Assembly (NCBI RefSeq): GCF_013375155.1
Contig: NZ_JABXOF010000009.1
Coordinates: forward strand, 186,001 to 250,000
Direction of reading: 5' to 3'
Length of the DNA stretch: 64,000 nt
DNA from: Serratia ureilytica
GTDB lineage: Bacteria; Pseudomonadota; Gammaproteobacteria; Enterobacterales; Enterobacteriaceae
The translations under genes and the position numbers were made by a program. The notes under the pieces are model-generated. The model ran no database searches and was not told the DNA's origin. It saw nothing but the letters and a program-made list of their open reading frames with translations. Shown here piece after piece: positions 26,132 to 35,624 of this stretch; the first letter of the stretch is position 1; every line of letters begins with the position of its first letter.

Positions 26132-26794
26132 ATGAAAAAACGCATTGCAATTATTGCCGGCGCAGTGAGCGTCGCGCTCACGCTGTCGGCCTGTACCACC
26201 AACCCTTACACCGGCGAATCCGAAGTCGGCAAGTCCGGCATCGGCGCGGGCCTCGGGGCCGCACTGGGCGCCGGCGTCGGCGTACTGTCCTCTTCCAAGA
26301 AAGATCGCGGCAAGGGCGCGCTGATCGGCGCGGCGGCCGGTGCGGCGCTCGGCGGCGGCGCTGGCTATTACATGGACGTGCAGGAAGCCAAACTGCGCGA
26401 CAAGATGAAAGGCACCGGCGTCAGCGTCACCCGTCAGGGCGACAACATCGTGCTGAACATGCCGAACAACGTGACCTTCGACAGCAGCAGCGCCACGCTG
26501 AAACCGGCGGGCGCCAACACCCTGACCGGCGTCGCTATGGTGCTGAAAGAGTATCCGAAAACCGCAGTCAACGTCATCGGCTACACCGACAGCACCGGTT
26601 CCCGTTCGCTCAACATGAACCTGTCGCAGCAGCGCGCCGATGGCGTAGCCAGCGCGCTGATCACCCAGGGCGTGGCGGCGAACCGTATCCGCACCGCCGG
26701 TGCCGGCCCGGACAACCCGATCGCGTCCAACAGCACCGCGGAAGGCAAGGCGCAAAACCGCCGCGTCGAGATCACCCTCAGCCCGCTGCAATAA
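26132..26794 (+). CDS. yiaD: OmpA-family outer-membrane lipoprotein YiaD
   Basis: Protein of 220 residues (E. coli YiaD 219). The signal peptide ends at the lipobox LSAC (Cys21). It is followed by two glycine-zipper stretches (GIGAGLGAALGAG and LIGAAAGAALGGGAG) and a C-terminal OmpA-like peptidoglycan-binding domain (about 105-220; NVTFDSS, GYTDSTGS, LSQQRADGVA and QNRRVEI). ATG 26132 was chosen because the longer frame adds 67 residues before the signal peptide. YiaD suppresses loss of BamD in E. coli. Confidence 0.95.
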   Translation: MKKRIAIIAGAVSVALTLSACTTNPYTGESEVGKSGIGAGLGAALGAGVGVLSSSKKDRGKGALIGAAAGAALGGGAGYYMDVQEAKLRDKMKGTGVSVTRQGDNIVLNMPNNVTFDSSSATLKPAGANTLTGVAMVLKEYPKTAVNVIGYTDSTGSRSLNMNLSQQRADGVASALITQGVAANRIRTAGAGPDNPIASNSTAEGKAQNRRVEITLSPLQ

Positions 26795-26801
26795 TCCCGC
26801 G

Positions 26802-26822
26802 CGGGGCGCCACCGGCGCCCCG
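26802..26822 (+). terminator. Possible terminator of yiaD
   Basis: Nine-base GC-rich inverted repeat CGGGGCGCC / GGCGCCCCG with loop ACC, seven bases after the stop. The T-rich tail is displaced, so termination may be partial. Confidence 0.5.
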
Positions 26823-26918
26823 CCGCTTCCCTGCGATTTTCTCCTTATCCTTCAACATTCCCGCCCGCACGCCGGGTATGGTAGTCTCCTTGGCAATTAA
26901 CCGCAGGAGGGATCGGCT

Positions 26919-27953
26919 GTGAGCACTGTCAAGGCAACGCGCGCCTCAGGACGCGCCACCATCAGCGATGTAGCGAGCATCGCCAAAACCGGCAAGACCA
27001 GCGTGTCACGCTATCTGAATGGTGAACAGCACCTGCTTTCCGACGATCTCAAACAGCGCATCGAACAGGCGATCCAGCAGCTCGACTACCGCCCAAGCCA
27101 GATGGCGCGCAGCCTGAAGGGCGGCCAAACGCGCCTGATCGGCCTGATCCTCGCCGATATCACCAACCCCTATTCGGTGGACGTGATGCGCGGCATCGAG
27201 GCCGCCTGCCGCCAACACGGCTTTACCCTGCTGGTGTGCAACACCAACAACGAAGTCAATCAGGAACAGCACTACCTGCAGCTGCTCAGCAGTTACCGGG
27301 TGGAAGGCATCGTGGTCAACGCGGTCGGCATGCGCGAGGAAGCGTTATCCACGCTGCAACAGTCGATGCTGCCGATGGTGCTGATCGACCGCAAAATCCC
27401 CGACTTCGCCTGCGACGTAGTGGGCCTGAACAACCGCGAAGCCGCCACCGTCGCCACCGAGCACCTGCTGCAACAAGGCTTCGAAGCGATCCTGTTCCTC
27501 AGCGAACCGCTCGGTACGGTCAATACCCGCCTGGAACGCCTGCACGCCTTCAGGCATACCATGGCGCAGCACCCTGCGCTGCTGGCGGAGCAGGCCGAAA
27601 CGCCGCTCAACGATCGGCAAAAACTGGAACAGGTGCTGAGCGATTTCAGCGGCCGTCATCGCGGCATGCGCAAGGCGGTGATCTCCGCCAACGGCGCCCT
27701 GACACTGCAGGTGGCGCGCGCCATGCGCCGGCTCGGCATCCAGTGGGGCAACGACATCGGCCTGCTGGGCTTCGACGAGCTGGAGTGGGCGGAACTGGCG
27801 GGCGTCGGCATCACTACGCTGAAACAACCCACCTACCAAATGGGGCACGCGGCGCTGGAGCGGCTGGTGCAGCGTATTCAGGGTCTGGCCGCCCCCAGCG
27901 GCGAGCAGATGTTCTCCGGCGAGCTGATCGTCCGCGGCTCCACCACCCGCTAA
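26919..27953 (+). CDS. LacI-family repressor of the ketogluconate operon (PtxS-like)
   Basis: Protein of 344 residues with an N-terminal LacI HTH (about 12-60; ATISDVASIAKTGKTSVSRYLNG) and a periplasmic-binding-protein-like sugar domain (from TRLIGLILADITNPY). The start is GTG at 26919, seven bases after AGGAGGGA. It lies directly upstream of kguEKT and ghrB, the order seen with ptxS in Pseudomonas, where 2-ketogluconate is the inducer. A perfect 14-bp palindrome between this gene and kguE is the likely operator. The effector is inferred from context. Confidence 0.88.
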   Translation: MSTVKATRASGRATISDVASIAKTGKTSVSRYLNGEQHLLSDDLKQRIEQAIQQLDYRPSQMARSLKGGQTRLIGLILADITNPYSVDVMRGIEAACRQHGFTLLVCNTNNEVNQEQHYLQLLSSYRVEGIVVNAVGMREEALSTLQQSMLPMVLIDRKIPDFACDVVGLNNREAATVATEHLLQQGFEAILFLSEPLGTVNTRLERLHAFRHTMAQHPALLAEQAETPLNDRQKLEQVLSDFSGRHRGMRKAVISANGALTLQVARAMRRLGIQWGNDIGLLGFDELEWAELAGVGITTLKQPTYQMGHAALERLVQRIQGLAAPSGEQMFSGELIVRGSTTR

Positions 27954-28051
27954 CCCGCCTTCTCCGGGGCCTTAACCGCCCCGCCTTCATCGGCTGTTTT
28001 TTGCTCAGCTTCGTGATTGCGATCATATTTTTACACTCTGTCGCTTTCTAC

Positions 28052-28065
28052 TGGAACCGGTTCCA
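28052..28065. promoter_or_regulatory. LacI/PtxS-type operator before kguE
   Basis: TGGAACCGGTTCCA is a perfect 14-base palindrome with the central C-G step typical of LacI-family sites and close to the PtxS motif TGAAACCGGTTTCA. It lies 53 bases before the kguE start. Confidence 0.8.
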
Positions 28066-28118
28066 TTTAACGTACCGGTAACAGCAGCGGCGGCGACAAT
28101 GCCGCCTCAGGAGTCAAA

Positions 28119-28871
28119 ATGAAAACAGAAATCATCGTGGTCACCGGTGCCTACGGCGCCGATACCGTCAAACAACAGGGCGGCCAGCGCGCGCTGTTGC
28201 CCATCATCGCCGGCGCGGGCGCCGACGGGGTGGAGATCCGCCGCGAACTGTTCGCCGCCGGCGAACTGGACAGCCTGCCTGCGCTGGCCCAGGAGATAGA
28301 ACGCCAGCAGCTGTTCGCCGTCTATTCCGCCCCTGAGGCGCTGTTCACTCCGCAACATACGCTGAATCCCAACCTGCCGGCGCTGCTGGCGGAAGCGCAG
28401 GCGCTGAACGCGCGCCAGCTGAAGCTCTCCCTCGGCCATTTCCGCCCCGGCTTCGATTTTACCGAGCTGAAAGTGGCGCTGGAGCAACATCCGGTCAAAC
28501 TGGTGGTCGAGAACGACCAAACGCCGGACTGCGGCATTTTGTCGATGCTGAACGCCTTTTTCCATGCAGCGGAAGATAGCCACCTGCCGGTCAGCATGAC
28601 CTTCGATATGGCCAACTGGCTGTGGGTGGGGCAAGACGCCTTCGCCGCCGCCGAGCGCCTGGCCCGCCACGTCGGTTACGTGCACGTCAAGGCCGCCACG
28701 CAAGGTCCGCGCGGCTGGCGCGCCATTGCGCTGGACGAGACCGACGGCAGCTGGCGCGATCTGCTGGCCCGCCTGCCGCACGATGCGCCGCGCGGCATCG
28801 AATTCCCGTTGCAGGGTGATGACCTGGAAGCCGTCACCCGCCATTACGTCAATATTTTGCGTGCGGAGTAA
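28119..28871 (+). CDS. kguE: Sugar phosphate isomerase/epimerase-like TIM barrel KguE
   Basis: Protein of 250 residues with a xylose-isomerase-like TIM-barrel fold. Metal-ligand positions are suggested by DGVEIRREL, VVENDQTPDCG, MTFDMANW and YVHVKAAT. It is the first gene of the ketogluconate operon, behind AGGAG. In Pseudomonas kguE precedes kguK, kguT and kguD, but its exact step is not settled; an isomerase or epimerase role on ketogluconate or its phosphate is family-based inference. Confidence 0.82.
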   Translation: MKTEIIVVTGAYGADTVKQQGGQRALLPIIAGAGADGVEIRRELFAAGELDSLPALAQEIERQQLFAVYSAPEALFTPQHTLNPNLPALLAEAQALNARQLKLSLGHFRPGFDFTELKVALEQHPVKLVVENDQTPDCGILSMLNAFFHAAEDSHLPVSMTFDMANWLWVGQDAFAAAERLARHVGYVHVKAATQGPRGWRAIALDETDGSWRDLLARLPHDAPRGIEFPLQGDDLEAVTRHYVNILRAE

Positions 28872-28875
28872 CCCC

Positions 28876-29844
28876 ATGATGACAACGTTAACGGCAACGA
28901 CGGCGCAGCAGGCGCCCCTGGATGTGGTCACGCTGGGTGAAGCCATGGCGATGTTCGTGGCGGCGCAGACCGGCGATTTGGCGGAGGTGGAAACCTTCAC
29001 CAAACGCATCGCCGGCGCCGAACTGAACGTGGCGATCGGCCTGGCCCGTCTGGGCATGAACGTCGGCTGGGTCAGCCGCGTCGGCAACGACTCGTTTGGC
29101 CGCTTCACCCTGCAGCAGCTGAAAAAAGAAGGCATCAACTACCGGCAGGTGACGGTCGACGGCCACTATCCGACCGGTTTTCAGGTGAAATCCAAGACTA
29201 CCGATGGTACCGATCCCAGCGTGGAATATTTCCGCAAGGGCTCGGCGGCCAGCCACCTGTCGATTGCCGATTTTAACCGCGAGTATTTCGGTTCCGCGCG
29301 TCACCTGCACCTGAGCGGCGTGGCGGCGGCGCTGTCCGGCGAATCGCTGGCGCTGTGCCACCATGCGGCGCGCGAGATGCGCGCCATGGGCAAAACCATT
29401 TCGTTCGACCCCAATCTGCGCCCGGTGCTGTGGCCCAGCCGCGAGGTGATGGTCGAGCAGCTGAACCAGCTGGCGTTCGCCGCCGACTGGGTGCTGCCGG
29501 GGTTGAAAGAGGGGCAGATCCTCACCGGCCAATCGACGCCGGAAGGCATCGCCGATTTCTATCTGGAACGCGGCGTGCAGGCGGTGATCATCAAAACCGG
29601 CCCGGACGGCGCCTGGTTTAAAACCGCCGCCGGCGATAAAGCGGCGGTGGCCGCAGTCAAGGTCGACAACGTGGTGGATACCGTGGGGGCGGGTGATGGC
29701 TTTGCCGTCGGCACCCTCAGCGCCCTGCTGGAAGGCAAAACGCTGGTACAGGCGGTGCAGCGCGGCAACAAAATCGGCTCGCTGGCGATCCAGGCCATCG
29801 GCGACAGCGAAGGCCTGCCGACCCGCGCGGCGCTGGCCGAATAA
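28876..29844 (+). CDS. kguK: 2-ketogluconate kinase (PfkB family)
   Basis: Ribokinase-family enzyme of 322 residues, expected to phosphorylate 2-ketogluconate to 2-keto-6-phosphogluconate. PfkB signatures are present: RIAGAELNVAIGLARLGM near residue 43 and DTVGAGDGFAVG near residue 269 (catalytic Asp). It is close to 2-keto-3-deoxygluconate kinases, so the substrate call rests on its place between kguE and kguT. It begins four bases after kguE; ATG 28876 was chosen over a much longer frame that overlaps kguE. Confidence 0.86.
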   Translation: MMTTLTATTAQQAPLDVVTLGEAMAMFVAAQTGDLAEVETFTKRIAGAELNVAIGLARLGMNVGWVSRVGNDSFGRFTLQQLKKEGINYRQVTVDGHYPTGFQVKSKTTDGTDPSVEYFRKGSAASHLSIADFNREYFGSARHLHLSGVAAALSGESLALCHHAAREMRAMGKTISFDPNLRPVLWPSREVMVEQLNQLAFAADWVLPGLKEGQILTGQSTPEGIADFYLERGVQAVIIKTGPDGAWFKTAAGDKAAVAAVKVDNVVDTVGAGDGFAVGTLSALLEGKTLVQAVQRGNKIGSLAIQAIGDSEGLPTRAALAE

Positions 29845-29910
29845 CAATAAAAAAACGACTTCTCCGCATGACGTCAGCCTCTGGCCCTACAACCGGGACG
29901 CGTCGGGAGA

Positions 29911-29960
29911 GCATCTGCCCCTTCGTCTTTCATGCCCAACGGGCTGGGCGAAGGGGATGC
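29911..29960 (+). repeat. Nested intra-operon hairpin between kguK and kguT
   Basis: GCAT and CCCCTTCG pair with CGAAGGGG and ATGC, and a second GCCC-AAC-GGGC stem lies inside. It ends 24 bases before the kguT start. There is no T-run after it, so mRNA stabilisation or partial attenuation is more likely than a full stop. Confidence 0.7.
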
Positions 29961-29983
29961 AACACCACTGAAGGATACTGAAC

Positions 29984-31252
29984 ATGAACAAAGCGACTGT
30001 CGCGGCCAAACGCTGGTGGTACATCATGCCCATCGTGTTTATCACCTACAGCCTGGCCTATCTCGATCGCGCCAACTTCAGCTTCGCCTCCGCCGCCGGC
30101 ATCAATGAGGATCTCGGCATCACCAAGGGCATGGCCTCGCTGCTGGGCGCGCTGTTTTTCCTCGGTTATTTCTTCTTCCAAATTCCCGGCGCCATCTACG
30201 CCGAGCGCCGCAGCGTCAAAAAACTGATCTTCTGGTGCCTGATCCTGTGGGGCGGCTGCGCCTCGCTGACCGGCGTGGTGAGCAATATCCCGATGTTGGC
30301 CGCCATCCGCTTTATCCTCGGCGTGGTGGAAGCGGCGGTGATGCCGGCAATGCTGATCTACATCAGCAACTGGTTCACCAAATCGGAGCGTTCACGCGCC
30401 AATACCTTCCTGATCCTCGGCAACCCGGTAACGGTGCTGTGGATGTCGGTGGTGTCCGGTTACCTGATCCACGCCTTCGGCTGGCGCGAAATGTTCATCA
30501 TCGAGGGCATTCCGGCGGTCATCTGGGCGTTCTGCTGGTGGGTGCTGGCGAAAGACAAACCGGCGCAGGCCGGCTGGTTGAGCGCCGATGAGAAACAGGC
30601 GCTGCAACAGCAGCTGGACGAAGAACAGAAAGGCATCAAGGCCGTGCGCAACTACGGCGAAGCCTTCCGTTCGCGCAACGTGATCCTGCTGTGCGTGCAG
30701 TACTTCGCCTGGAGCATCGGCGTATACGGCTTCGTGCTGTGGCTGCCTTCCATCCTGCGCAGCGGCATGCAGATGGGCATGGTGGAAGCCGGCTGGCTGT
30801 CGGCGGTGCCTTACCTGGCGGCGACCATCGCCATGATCGTGGTCTCCTGGGCGTCGGACAAAATGCAAAACCGCAAGCTGTTTGTCTGGCCGCTGCTGCT
30901 GATCGGCGCGCTGGCGTTCTTCGGCTCTTACGCCGTCGGCACCAACCATTTCTGGATCTCTTACGGCCTGCTGGTGGTCGCCGGCGCCGCGATGTACGCC
31001 CCTTATGGGCCGTTCTTCGCCATCATTCCGGAAATGCTGCCGAAAAACGTCGCCGGCGGCGCCATGGCGCTGATCAACAGCATGGGCGCGCTGGGTTCGT
31101 TCTTCGGTTCCTGGTTCGTCGGTTACCTGAACGGCGCCACCGGCAGCCCGGCGGCTTCCTACATGTTTATGGCCATCGCACTGGTGGTGGCGGTGGTGTT
31201 GACGCTGATCGTCAAGCCCGCCCGCAACGAGATCCAGCCGCAGATGGCTTGA
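29984..31252 (+). CDS. kguT: MFS transporter for 2-ketogluconate (KguT)
   Basis: Inner-membrane major-facilitator protein of 422 residues with twelve expected helices, in the anion:cation symporter (GudP/ExuT/DgoT-like) subfamily. It starts ...[23 protein letters not shown], the family's first helix with conserved Asp-Arg. The central cytoplasmic loop falls near residues 190-225. ATG 29984 follows AAGGA. The substrate is inferred from the adjacent kguK and ghrB. Confidence 0.88.
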   Translation: MNKATVAAKRWWYIMPIVFITYSLAYLDRANFSFASAAGINEDLGITKGMASLLGALFFLGYFFFQIPGAIYAERRSVKKLIFWCLILWGGCASLTGVVSNIPMLAAIRFILGVVEAAVMPAMLIYISNWFTKSERSRANTFLILGNPVTVLWMSVVSGYLIHAFGWREMFIIEGIPAVIWAFCWWVLAKDKPAQAGWLSADEKQALQQQLDEEQKGIKAVRNYGEAFRSRNVILLCVQYFAWSIGVYGFVLWLPSILRSGMQMGMVEAGWLSAVPYLAATIAMIVVSWASDKMQNRKLFVWPLLLIGALAFFGSYAVGTNHFWISYGLLVVAGAAMYAPYGPFFAIIPEMLPKNVAGGAMALINSMGALGSFFGSWFVGYLNGATGSPAASYMFMAIALVVAVVLTLIVKPARNEIQPQMA

Positions 31253-31325
31253 TCCGGTTATACTTTTTCTCTGTCAATCAACCCGAGGGGGCGCCAGGCC
31301 CCCTTTGGCCCAGCTGGAGTTCGTG

Positions 31326-32303
31326 ATGAAACCTTCTATCGTATTGTACAAAAGCCTGCCCGCCGACCTGCGTGAACGTCTGGAACAACACTTCACCGTA
31401 CACGCGTTCAACGGCCTGCAGCCGGAGAACCGTGAGGAACTGCGCCAGGCGTTGCAGCAGGCCGAAGGGATCATCGGTTCCGGCGGCAAAATTGACGAAG
31501 CCTTCCTGCAGCAGGCGCCCAAACTGCGCGCGGCTTCGACCGTTTCCGTCGGCTACGACAACTTCGACGTCGAGGCGCTCAACGCCCATAACGTGCTGTT
31601 GATGCACACCCCGACGGTGCTGACCGAAACCGTCGCCGACACCATCATGAGCCTGGTGCTGGCGACGGCGCGCCGGGTGGTGGAAGTGGCGGAACGGGTC
31701 AAGGCCGGCGAATGGCGCGGCAGCATCGGGCCGGACTGGTTCGGCGTCGACGTGCACCACAAAACCATCGGCATCCTCGGCATGGGCCGCATCGGCCTGG
31801 CGCTGGCGCAGCGCGCGCACTTCGGCTTCGGCATGCCGGTGCTGTACAACGCCCGCCGCACGCACGAAGAGGCGGAGCAACGCTTCAACGCCCGCCGCTG
31901 CGATCTGGATACCCTGCTGGCCGAGTCGGATTTCGTTTGCATCACGCTGCCGCTGACCGAACAAACTTTCCATCTGATCGGCCGCGATCAGCTGGCGAAG
32001 ATGAAGAAAAGCGGCATTCTGATCAACGCCGGCCGCGGGCCGGTGGTGGATGAGCAGGCGCTGATCGAAGCGCTGCAAAACGGCGTGATCCACGCCGCGG
32101 GGTTGGATGTGTTCGAGAAGGAACCGCTGCCGGCCGACTCGCCGCTGCTCAGCATGCCGAACGTAGTGGCGTTGCCGCACATCGGCTCCGCCACCCATGA
32201 AACGCGCTACGGCATGGCCGCCTGCGCGGTGGATAACTTGATCGCGGCATTGACCGGCACGGTGAAAGAAAACTGCGTCAACCCGCAGCTGTTGCAGAAA
32301 TAA
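31326..32303 (+). CDS. ghrB: 2-ketogluconate / glyoxylate-hydroxypyruvate reductase
   Basis: D-2-hydroxyacid dehydrogenase of 325 residues, very like E. coli GhrB (TkrA/YiaE) and Pseudomonas KguD. Here it would reduce 2-keto-6-phosphogluconate to 6-phosphogluconate; the family also reduces glyoxylate and hydroxypyruvate. The NAD(P) motif is [13 protein letters not shown] (about 149-161), and the catalytic Arg, Glu and His lie in [19 protein letters not shown] and [15 protein letters not shown] 31326 follows GGAG. It closes the operon and also occupies the syntenic ghrB place. Confidence 0.95.
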   Translation: MKPSIVLYKSLPADLRERLEQHFTVHAFNGLQPENREELRQALQQAEGIIGSGGKIDEAFLQQAPKLRAASTVSVGYDNFDVEALNAHNVLLMHTPTVLTETVADTIMSLVLATARRVVEVAERVKAGEWRGSIGPDWFGVDVHHKTIGILGMGRIGLALAQRAHFGFGMPVLYNARRTHEEAEQRFNARRCDLDTLLAESDFVCITLPLTEQTFHLIGRDQLAKMKKSGILINAGRGPVVDEQALIEALQNGVIHAAGLDVFEKEPLPADSPLLSMPNVVALPHIGSATHETRYGMAACAVDNLIAALTGTVKENCVNPQLLQK

Positions 32304-32311
32304 CTCAGCGC

Positions 32312-32337
32312 GGCCGGCGATCTGCGGATCGCCGGCC
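32312..32337 (+). terminator. Terminator after ghrB
   Basis: Perfect 11-base inverted repeat GGCCGGCGATC / GATCGCCGGCC with a 4-base loop, eight bases after the stop; a CTTTTT stretch follows a few bases later. Confidence 0.7.
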
Positions 32338-32370
32338 TCGCCGCTTTTTGCGGCTGTCGACGGAGTATTT

Positions 32371-33321
32371 TCACTCCGTCAAACTCACGGGCTTCCCCCT
32401 TATCTTGCTGACGACAAATTTGCCCACGTCGTCATTGGCGATCAGCATGACCAGCAGCAGCATCACCAACACCGCCAGTTTCATATGGCTGTAGGCTATC
32501 GACGGGTCAAAAGCCTCCAGCAACAGCGTAATGCAGGGTGAAACATTCACAATAATGTTGGTGGTCAAGGCGCTGGTGAGTTCAATACCCTTTTGCAGCA
32601 TCCATAGCGGCAATATATTCCCTAATATGACGATGATCGGCAGGTACATCCAGAAGCTGGATTGCGTCGTTGCCAATACGCCTTCGCTCGGCAACATCAG
32701 CGCGCAAACGCCAATGAGCAAGGGAAATCTGAACGACTGAATATTGACGGCGTTAAACGCTTGTTTGGACAATGATTTTGCAATATAGGTGCCGACAGCC
32801 ATACAGGTTGAGGTGACGAGACACACTAAGCCAAGCGCCAGAACAAATAGGGTGTTTGAATCGAAGGGGTTAAAACGCTGCCCTTTCACGGCCAATATCA
32901 TCAGCACGGCGACAATAAAAGCCAGCATCACGGCTATAACGATGTTTTTTACACCCACCGAATTTCGGTTATAAATCTCAATGAAAACAGAAATGATCGG
33001 GCTCAGTCCAAAAAGCATGGCCACCAGAATGGAGGGCTCCGTCCATTTCAACCCAACGAAAAGCCCAACCCAAGCTCCCAGCGTAGAGATATTCAATAAT
33101 AGAATTAACTTCCAGGCGTTGAGGCAAGCTCGCAGCTTGACGGGGAAAAACAGCACGGAGATCACAAAGAAACCGAGCCAGGTCAAGGTGAAAGTCCAAA
33201 ACAATAATACGAACAGATCGATGCTCTGCAACAAACCTGAGAGAAAAACATCTATGGCCGCACCCAGGATGCAATATCCAAGAATGTACGTTGGGCCGGA
33301 CGCCTTGATTTTAGTGTTCAT
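32371..33321 (-). CDS. EamA/DMT-family transporter (probable product exporter)
   Basis: Membrane protein of 316 residues with about ten hydrophobic helices, resembling the drug/metabolite transporter superfamily. It is the last gene of the AT-rich biosynthetic operon and overlaps the preceding ATP-grasp ligase gene by 11 bases, which implies coupled translation. The ATG at 33321 (MNTKIKASG) was preferred over an 18-residue extension. As the terminal gene next to a ligase it probably exports the finished compound and gives self-protection; this is inference from position. Confidence 0.83.
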   Translation of the reverse strand: MNTKIKASGPTYILGYCILGAAIDVFLSGLLQSIDLFVLLFWTFTLTWLGFFVISVLFFPVKLRACLNAWKLILLLNISTLGAWVGLFVGLKWTEPSILVAMLFGLSPIISVFIEIYNRNSVGVKNIVIAVMLAFIVAVLMILAVKGQRFNPFDSNTLFVLALGLVCLVTSTCMAVGTYIAKSLSKQAFNAVNIQSFRFPLLIGVCALMLPSEGVLATTQSSFWMYLPIIVILGNILPLWMLQKGIELTSALTTNIIVNVSPCITLLLEAFDPSIAYSHMKLAVLVMLLLVMLIANDDVGKFVVSKIRGKPVSLTE

Positions 33322-34573
33322 AGACTTCAAACATGCCCTTACTTTCAAGGCCAACGATATATTGATAGTCGGCATTGAGCTGATCGGCGCAACGGTGGCT
33401 TAACGCAATCCAGCCCGGAGAGCTGTAAACGTCCGTCGTGAGTTTTATTTCCTGATCAACATCCGGCAGATTTGATTTCTTGTAGGATGGCAAACCGGCG
33501 ATGGTATCGACATGCTTAACGGCCTTGATAGTGCCAGCGCTAAAAGATATCAGCTCTTTAATTTTTAAATAGTTTAACGGTTTATATTCCTCTGCGACCG
33601 CTTCCAGGAATGCCTCGGTTGAACACACGCTCAGTACCAGTTCGTCAATCTGCGTGCGCTTCAACGCCAGGGATGACAACGCCGGAAAACCCGCGCCGTG
33701 CGGTCTGGCCCCGGTTTCAATTAGCGTCCAACCGTCTTTGGTTAAAAACAGTTCCGAGTGCGCTGCGCCAAACGTGATCCCTAAAGCATCCAGACAGCTA
33801 AAGATGTAATCTTTGAGCTGAGCGTGATTCTGCGCATCGAAGGAGGTCAGTTCGGTGAACTCACAGATGGAATCGGCCCCGTTGTAACTGCCCTTGCCCA
33901 TCTTCCATATCGCACAGATCTTGTGACGGCCTTGATAACTGACAGTATCGACGACGTACTCTTCCCCCTCAATAAAAGGCTGCAGAATAATGACTTCATT
34001 TTTTAAATTGAGCTGATTGCTTTTTTTGAACAAATCACCCGAATGAGCTTCAACTTCTTCAACCGTTTTGCAAACAAAAACGGAGTCCGTGCCTGCGCTG
34101 TCAACGGGTTTTAGCACCAGCTTCCGGTATTTTTTAAACAGCTCGGTCGCATATTGCGTGGCGTCTTTAAGGGTAGTTAACCGGTGCGTGGGGATATGAT
34201 TGATCGCGCTATTTTTCAGGCACTCCTGCATCAGGTATTTATTCCTGCGAGAACGGCTCGTGCCGGTATCGTTACCGGGCAGGTCCAGAAGCTCAGCCAG
34301 ATGATCTGCGAGTTCAATGCCTGTTTCACAGCCTGCAATCACCGCGATAACATCATACTCTTGCAATTGATTGAGGATCTCATCCCCCGTGTATTGCAAA
34401 CTGATAAAGAAATCATCCCCTCTGTAGCTATTCAGCAGCTTCGCCGGGATATCTTCTCGACTTTGAATGTGCGCGCACCCGTATCCTTTTTTATTGAATT
34501 CCGGTGCCACATCATTTCCGGATGAGTAGGCGTCAACGAGGATGACGATTTTTTTCGTGTCTTTGATGTCCAT
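33311..34573 (-). CDS. ATP-grasp amino-acid ligase
   Basis: Protein of 420 residues with an ATP-grasp fold. The P-loop-like strand KLVLKPVDSAGTDSVF lies near 150-165, the hinge strand VIILQPFIEGEEYVVD near 195-210, and the metal-binding strand AHSELFLTKDGWTLIETGARPHG near 268-290 (Glu and the E-T-G-A-R-P-H-G motif). This set is typical of BacD-type L-amino-acid ligases that join two amino acids through an acyl phosphate. It would condense the modified amino acid with a partner. It follows the kinase gene by 103 bases containing a small hairpin (34629-34652). Confidence 0.88.
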   Translation of the reverse strand: MDIKDTKKIVILVDAYSSGNDVAPEFNKKGYGCAHIQSREDIPAKLLNSYRGDDFFISLQYTGDEILNQLQEYDVIAVIAGCETGIELADHLAELLDLPGNDTGTSRSRRNKYLMQECLKNSAINHIPTHRLTTLKDATQYATELFKKYRKLVLKPVDSAGTDSVFVCKTVEEVEAHSGDLFKKSNQLNLKNEVIILQPFIEGEEYVVDTVSYQGRHKICAIWKMGKGSYNGADSICEFTELTSFDAQNHAQLKDYIFSCLDALGITFGAAHSELFLTKDGWTLIETGARPHGAGFPALSSLALKRTQIDELVLSVCSTEAFLEAVAEEYKPLNYLKIKELISFSAGTIKAVKHVDTIAGLPSYKKSNLPDVDQEIKLTTDVYSSPGWIALSHRCADQLNADYQYIVGLESKGMFEVYEH

Positions 34574-34676
34574 GCAGCGGGTTACTCCGTACTATAATCA
34601 GGGCCGAATATTAACGTTCGATTGTCTTGGCGTCGAATTTACGCTCGACGCCCTTTTACTTTATGAAGGGAACGTG

Positions 34677-35624
34677 TCAGCAAATTTGTGAGAAGTCGGT
34701 GCGTTCAATACTTTTAGCCAGGCTTGTCATTTCGCGATATTTATCAGATTTATCACCACCCGGCTGATAGATTCTATACCGCCAATAACGCCAAAGAGAT
34801 GTCAGGATGGCGGCGTATTCCGTATAGGTTTTCAACACCTTAATTTCGCGCGCTTCAAGCATTCTTATAGAATTATAACCCGCGATGATATGCTTCGCTT
34901 TTTCCGGCGACAGCGTCCCATTGATGCCGCAGGTGCCGACAATCGCCATGGCGATATCGAAAACGGAGTGATAAATACAGGTCAACTCAAAATCTATCAT
35001 GCCGACGAACTGCTCGCCTTCAAACAGCATATTGTCGTAGAAAAGATCGGAGTGGATGACAGAGGTAGGCAAGCCGCTGATGCGTTCTACGGCAAGATGC
35101 CTGAGTCTGTCTTTGGCCCAGCGCTCATAATCCTGATCGATATTGGCATCGAGGGCATCCATGAACTTTTTCTGCTCATAGAAGACTGAGTCTGTTAAGA
35201 AATTAGGGACGGGGATCGTATGCAGTTTCGCCATGGCAACGCCGAGCTGCCTGAGCATATGTTCGTTGAAATCCCGGCGGACGGCGCCATCCATATAGGT
35301 TCTTAATAGAGAGTGCTTGCCCCTTAATATAATTGAATAGCTTTCTTGCCCTTTGGGTTTGACCAGCAAGGAGGTCTCATAATCATGTGCTTCCAGCCAT
35401 ACCAGCGTCTTCGCCATGATCTCAACATCATCACGGCTTTGCTCTTCAATAATGCTGAAAACACAGCGGCCGATATCCGTTTCGAGGCAGTAATTGGTAT
35501 TGCCAGATCCCATCCCCAAGAAGGCGCTGCTTTTTACCGTCAGCCCATAAAGAGATTCTATGCGGTGAACTTCATCACTATTCAACGTTGAGCCTGTTTG
35601 CATTTCTAATTCCATATCATTCAC
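34677..35624 (-). CDS. Homoserine-kinase-like (APH/ThrB type) phosphotransferase
   Basis: Protein of 315 residues of the aminoglycoside-phosphotransferase/choline-kinase fold that includes type II homoserine kinase. The catalytic loop is H191-S-D193-L-F-Y-D-N198, the metal aspartate D211 lies in MIDFE, and a nucleotide-loop segment MGSGNTNYCL sits near residue 38. It is expected to phosphorylate a hydroxyl on a small amino acid. The start is GTG at 35624, overlapping the PLP enzyme stop (GTGA); an ATG at 35615 is an alternative. Its place between the oxygenase/PLP genes and the ligase suggests it makes a phosphate leaving group. Confidence 0.86.
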   Translation of the reverse strand: MNDMELEMQTGSTLNSDEVHRIESLYGLTVKSSAFLGMGSGNTNYCLETDIGRCVFSIIEEQSRDDVEIMAKTLVWLEAHDYETSLLVKPKGQESYSIILRGKHSLLRTYMDGAVRRDFNEHMLRQLGVAMAKLHTIPVPNFLTDSVFYEQKKFMDALDANIDQDYERWAKDRLRHLAVERISGLPTSVIHSDLFYDNMLFEGEQFVGMIDFELTCIYHSVFDIAMAIVGTCGINGTLSPEKAKHIIAGYNSIRMLEAREIKVLKTYTEYAAILTSLWRYWRYRIYQPGGDKSDKYREMTSLAKSIERTDFSQIC

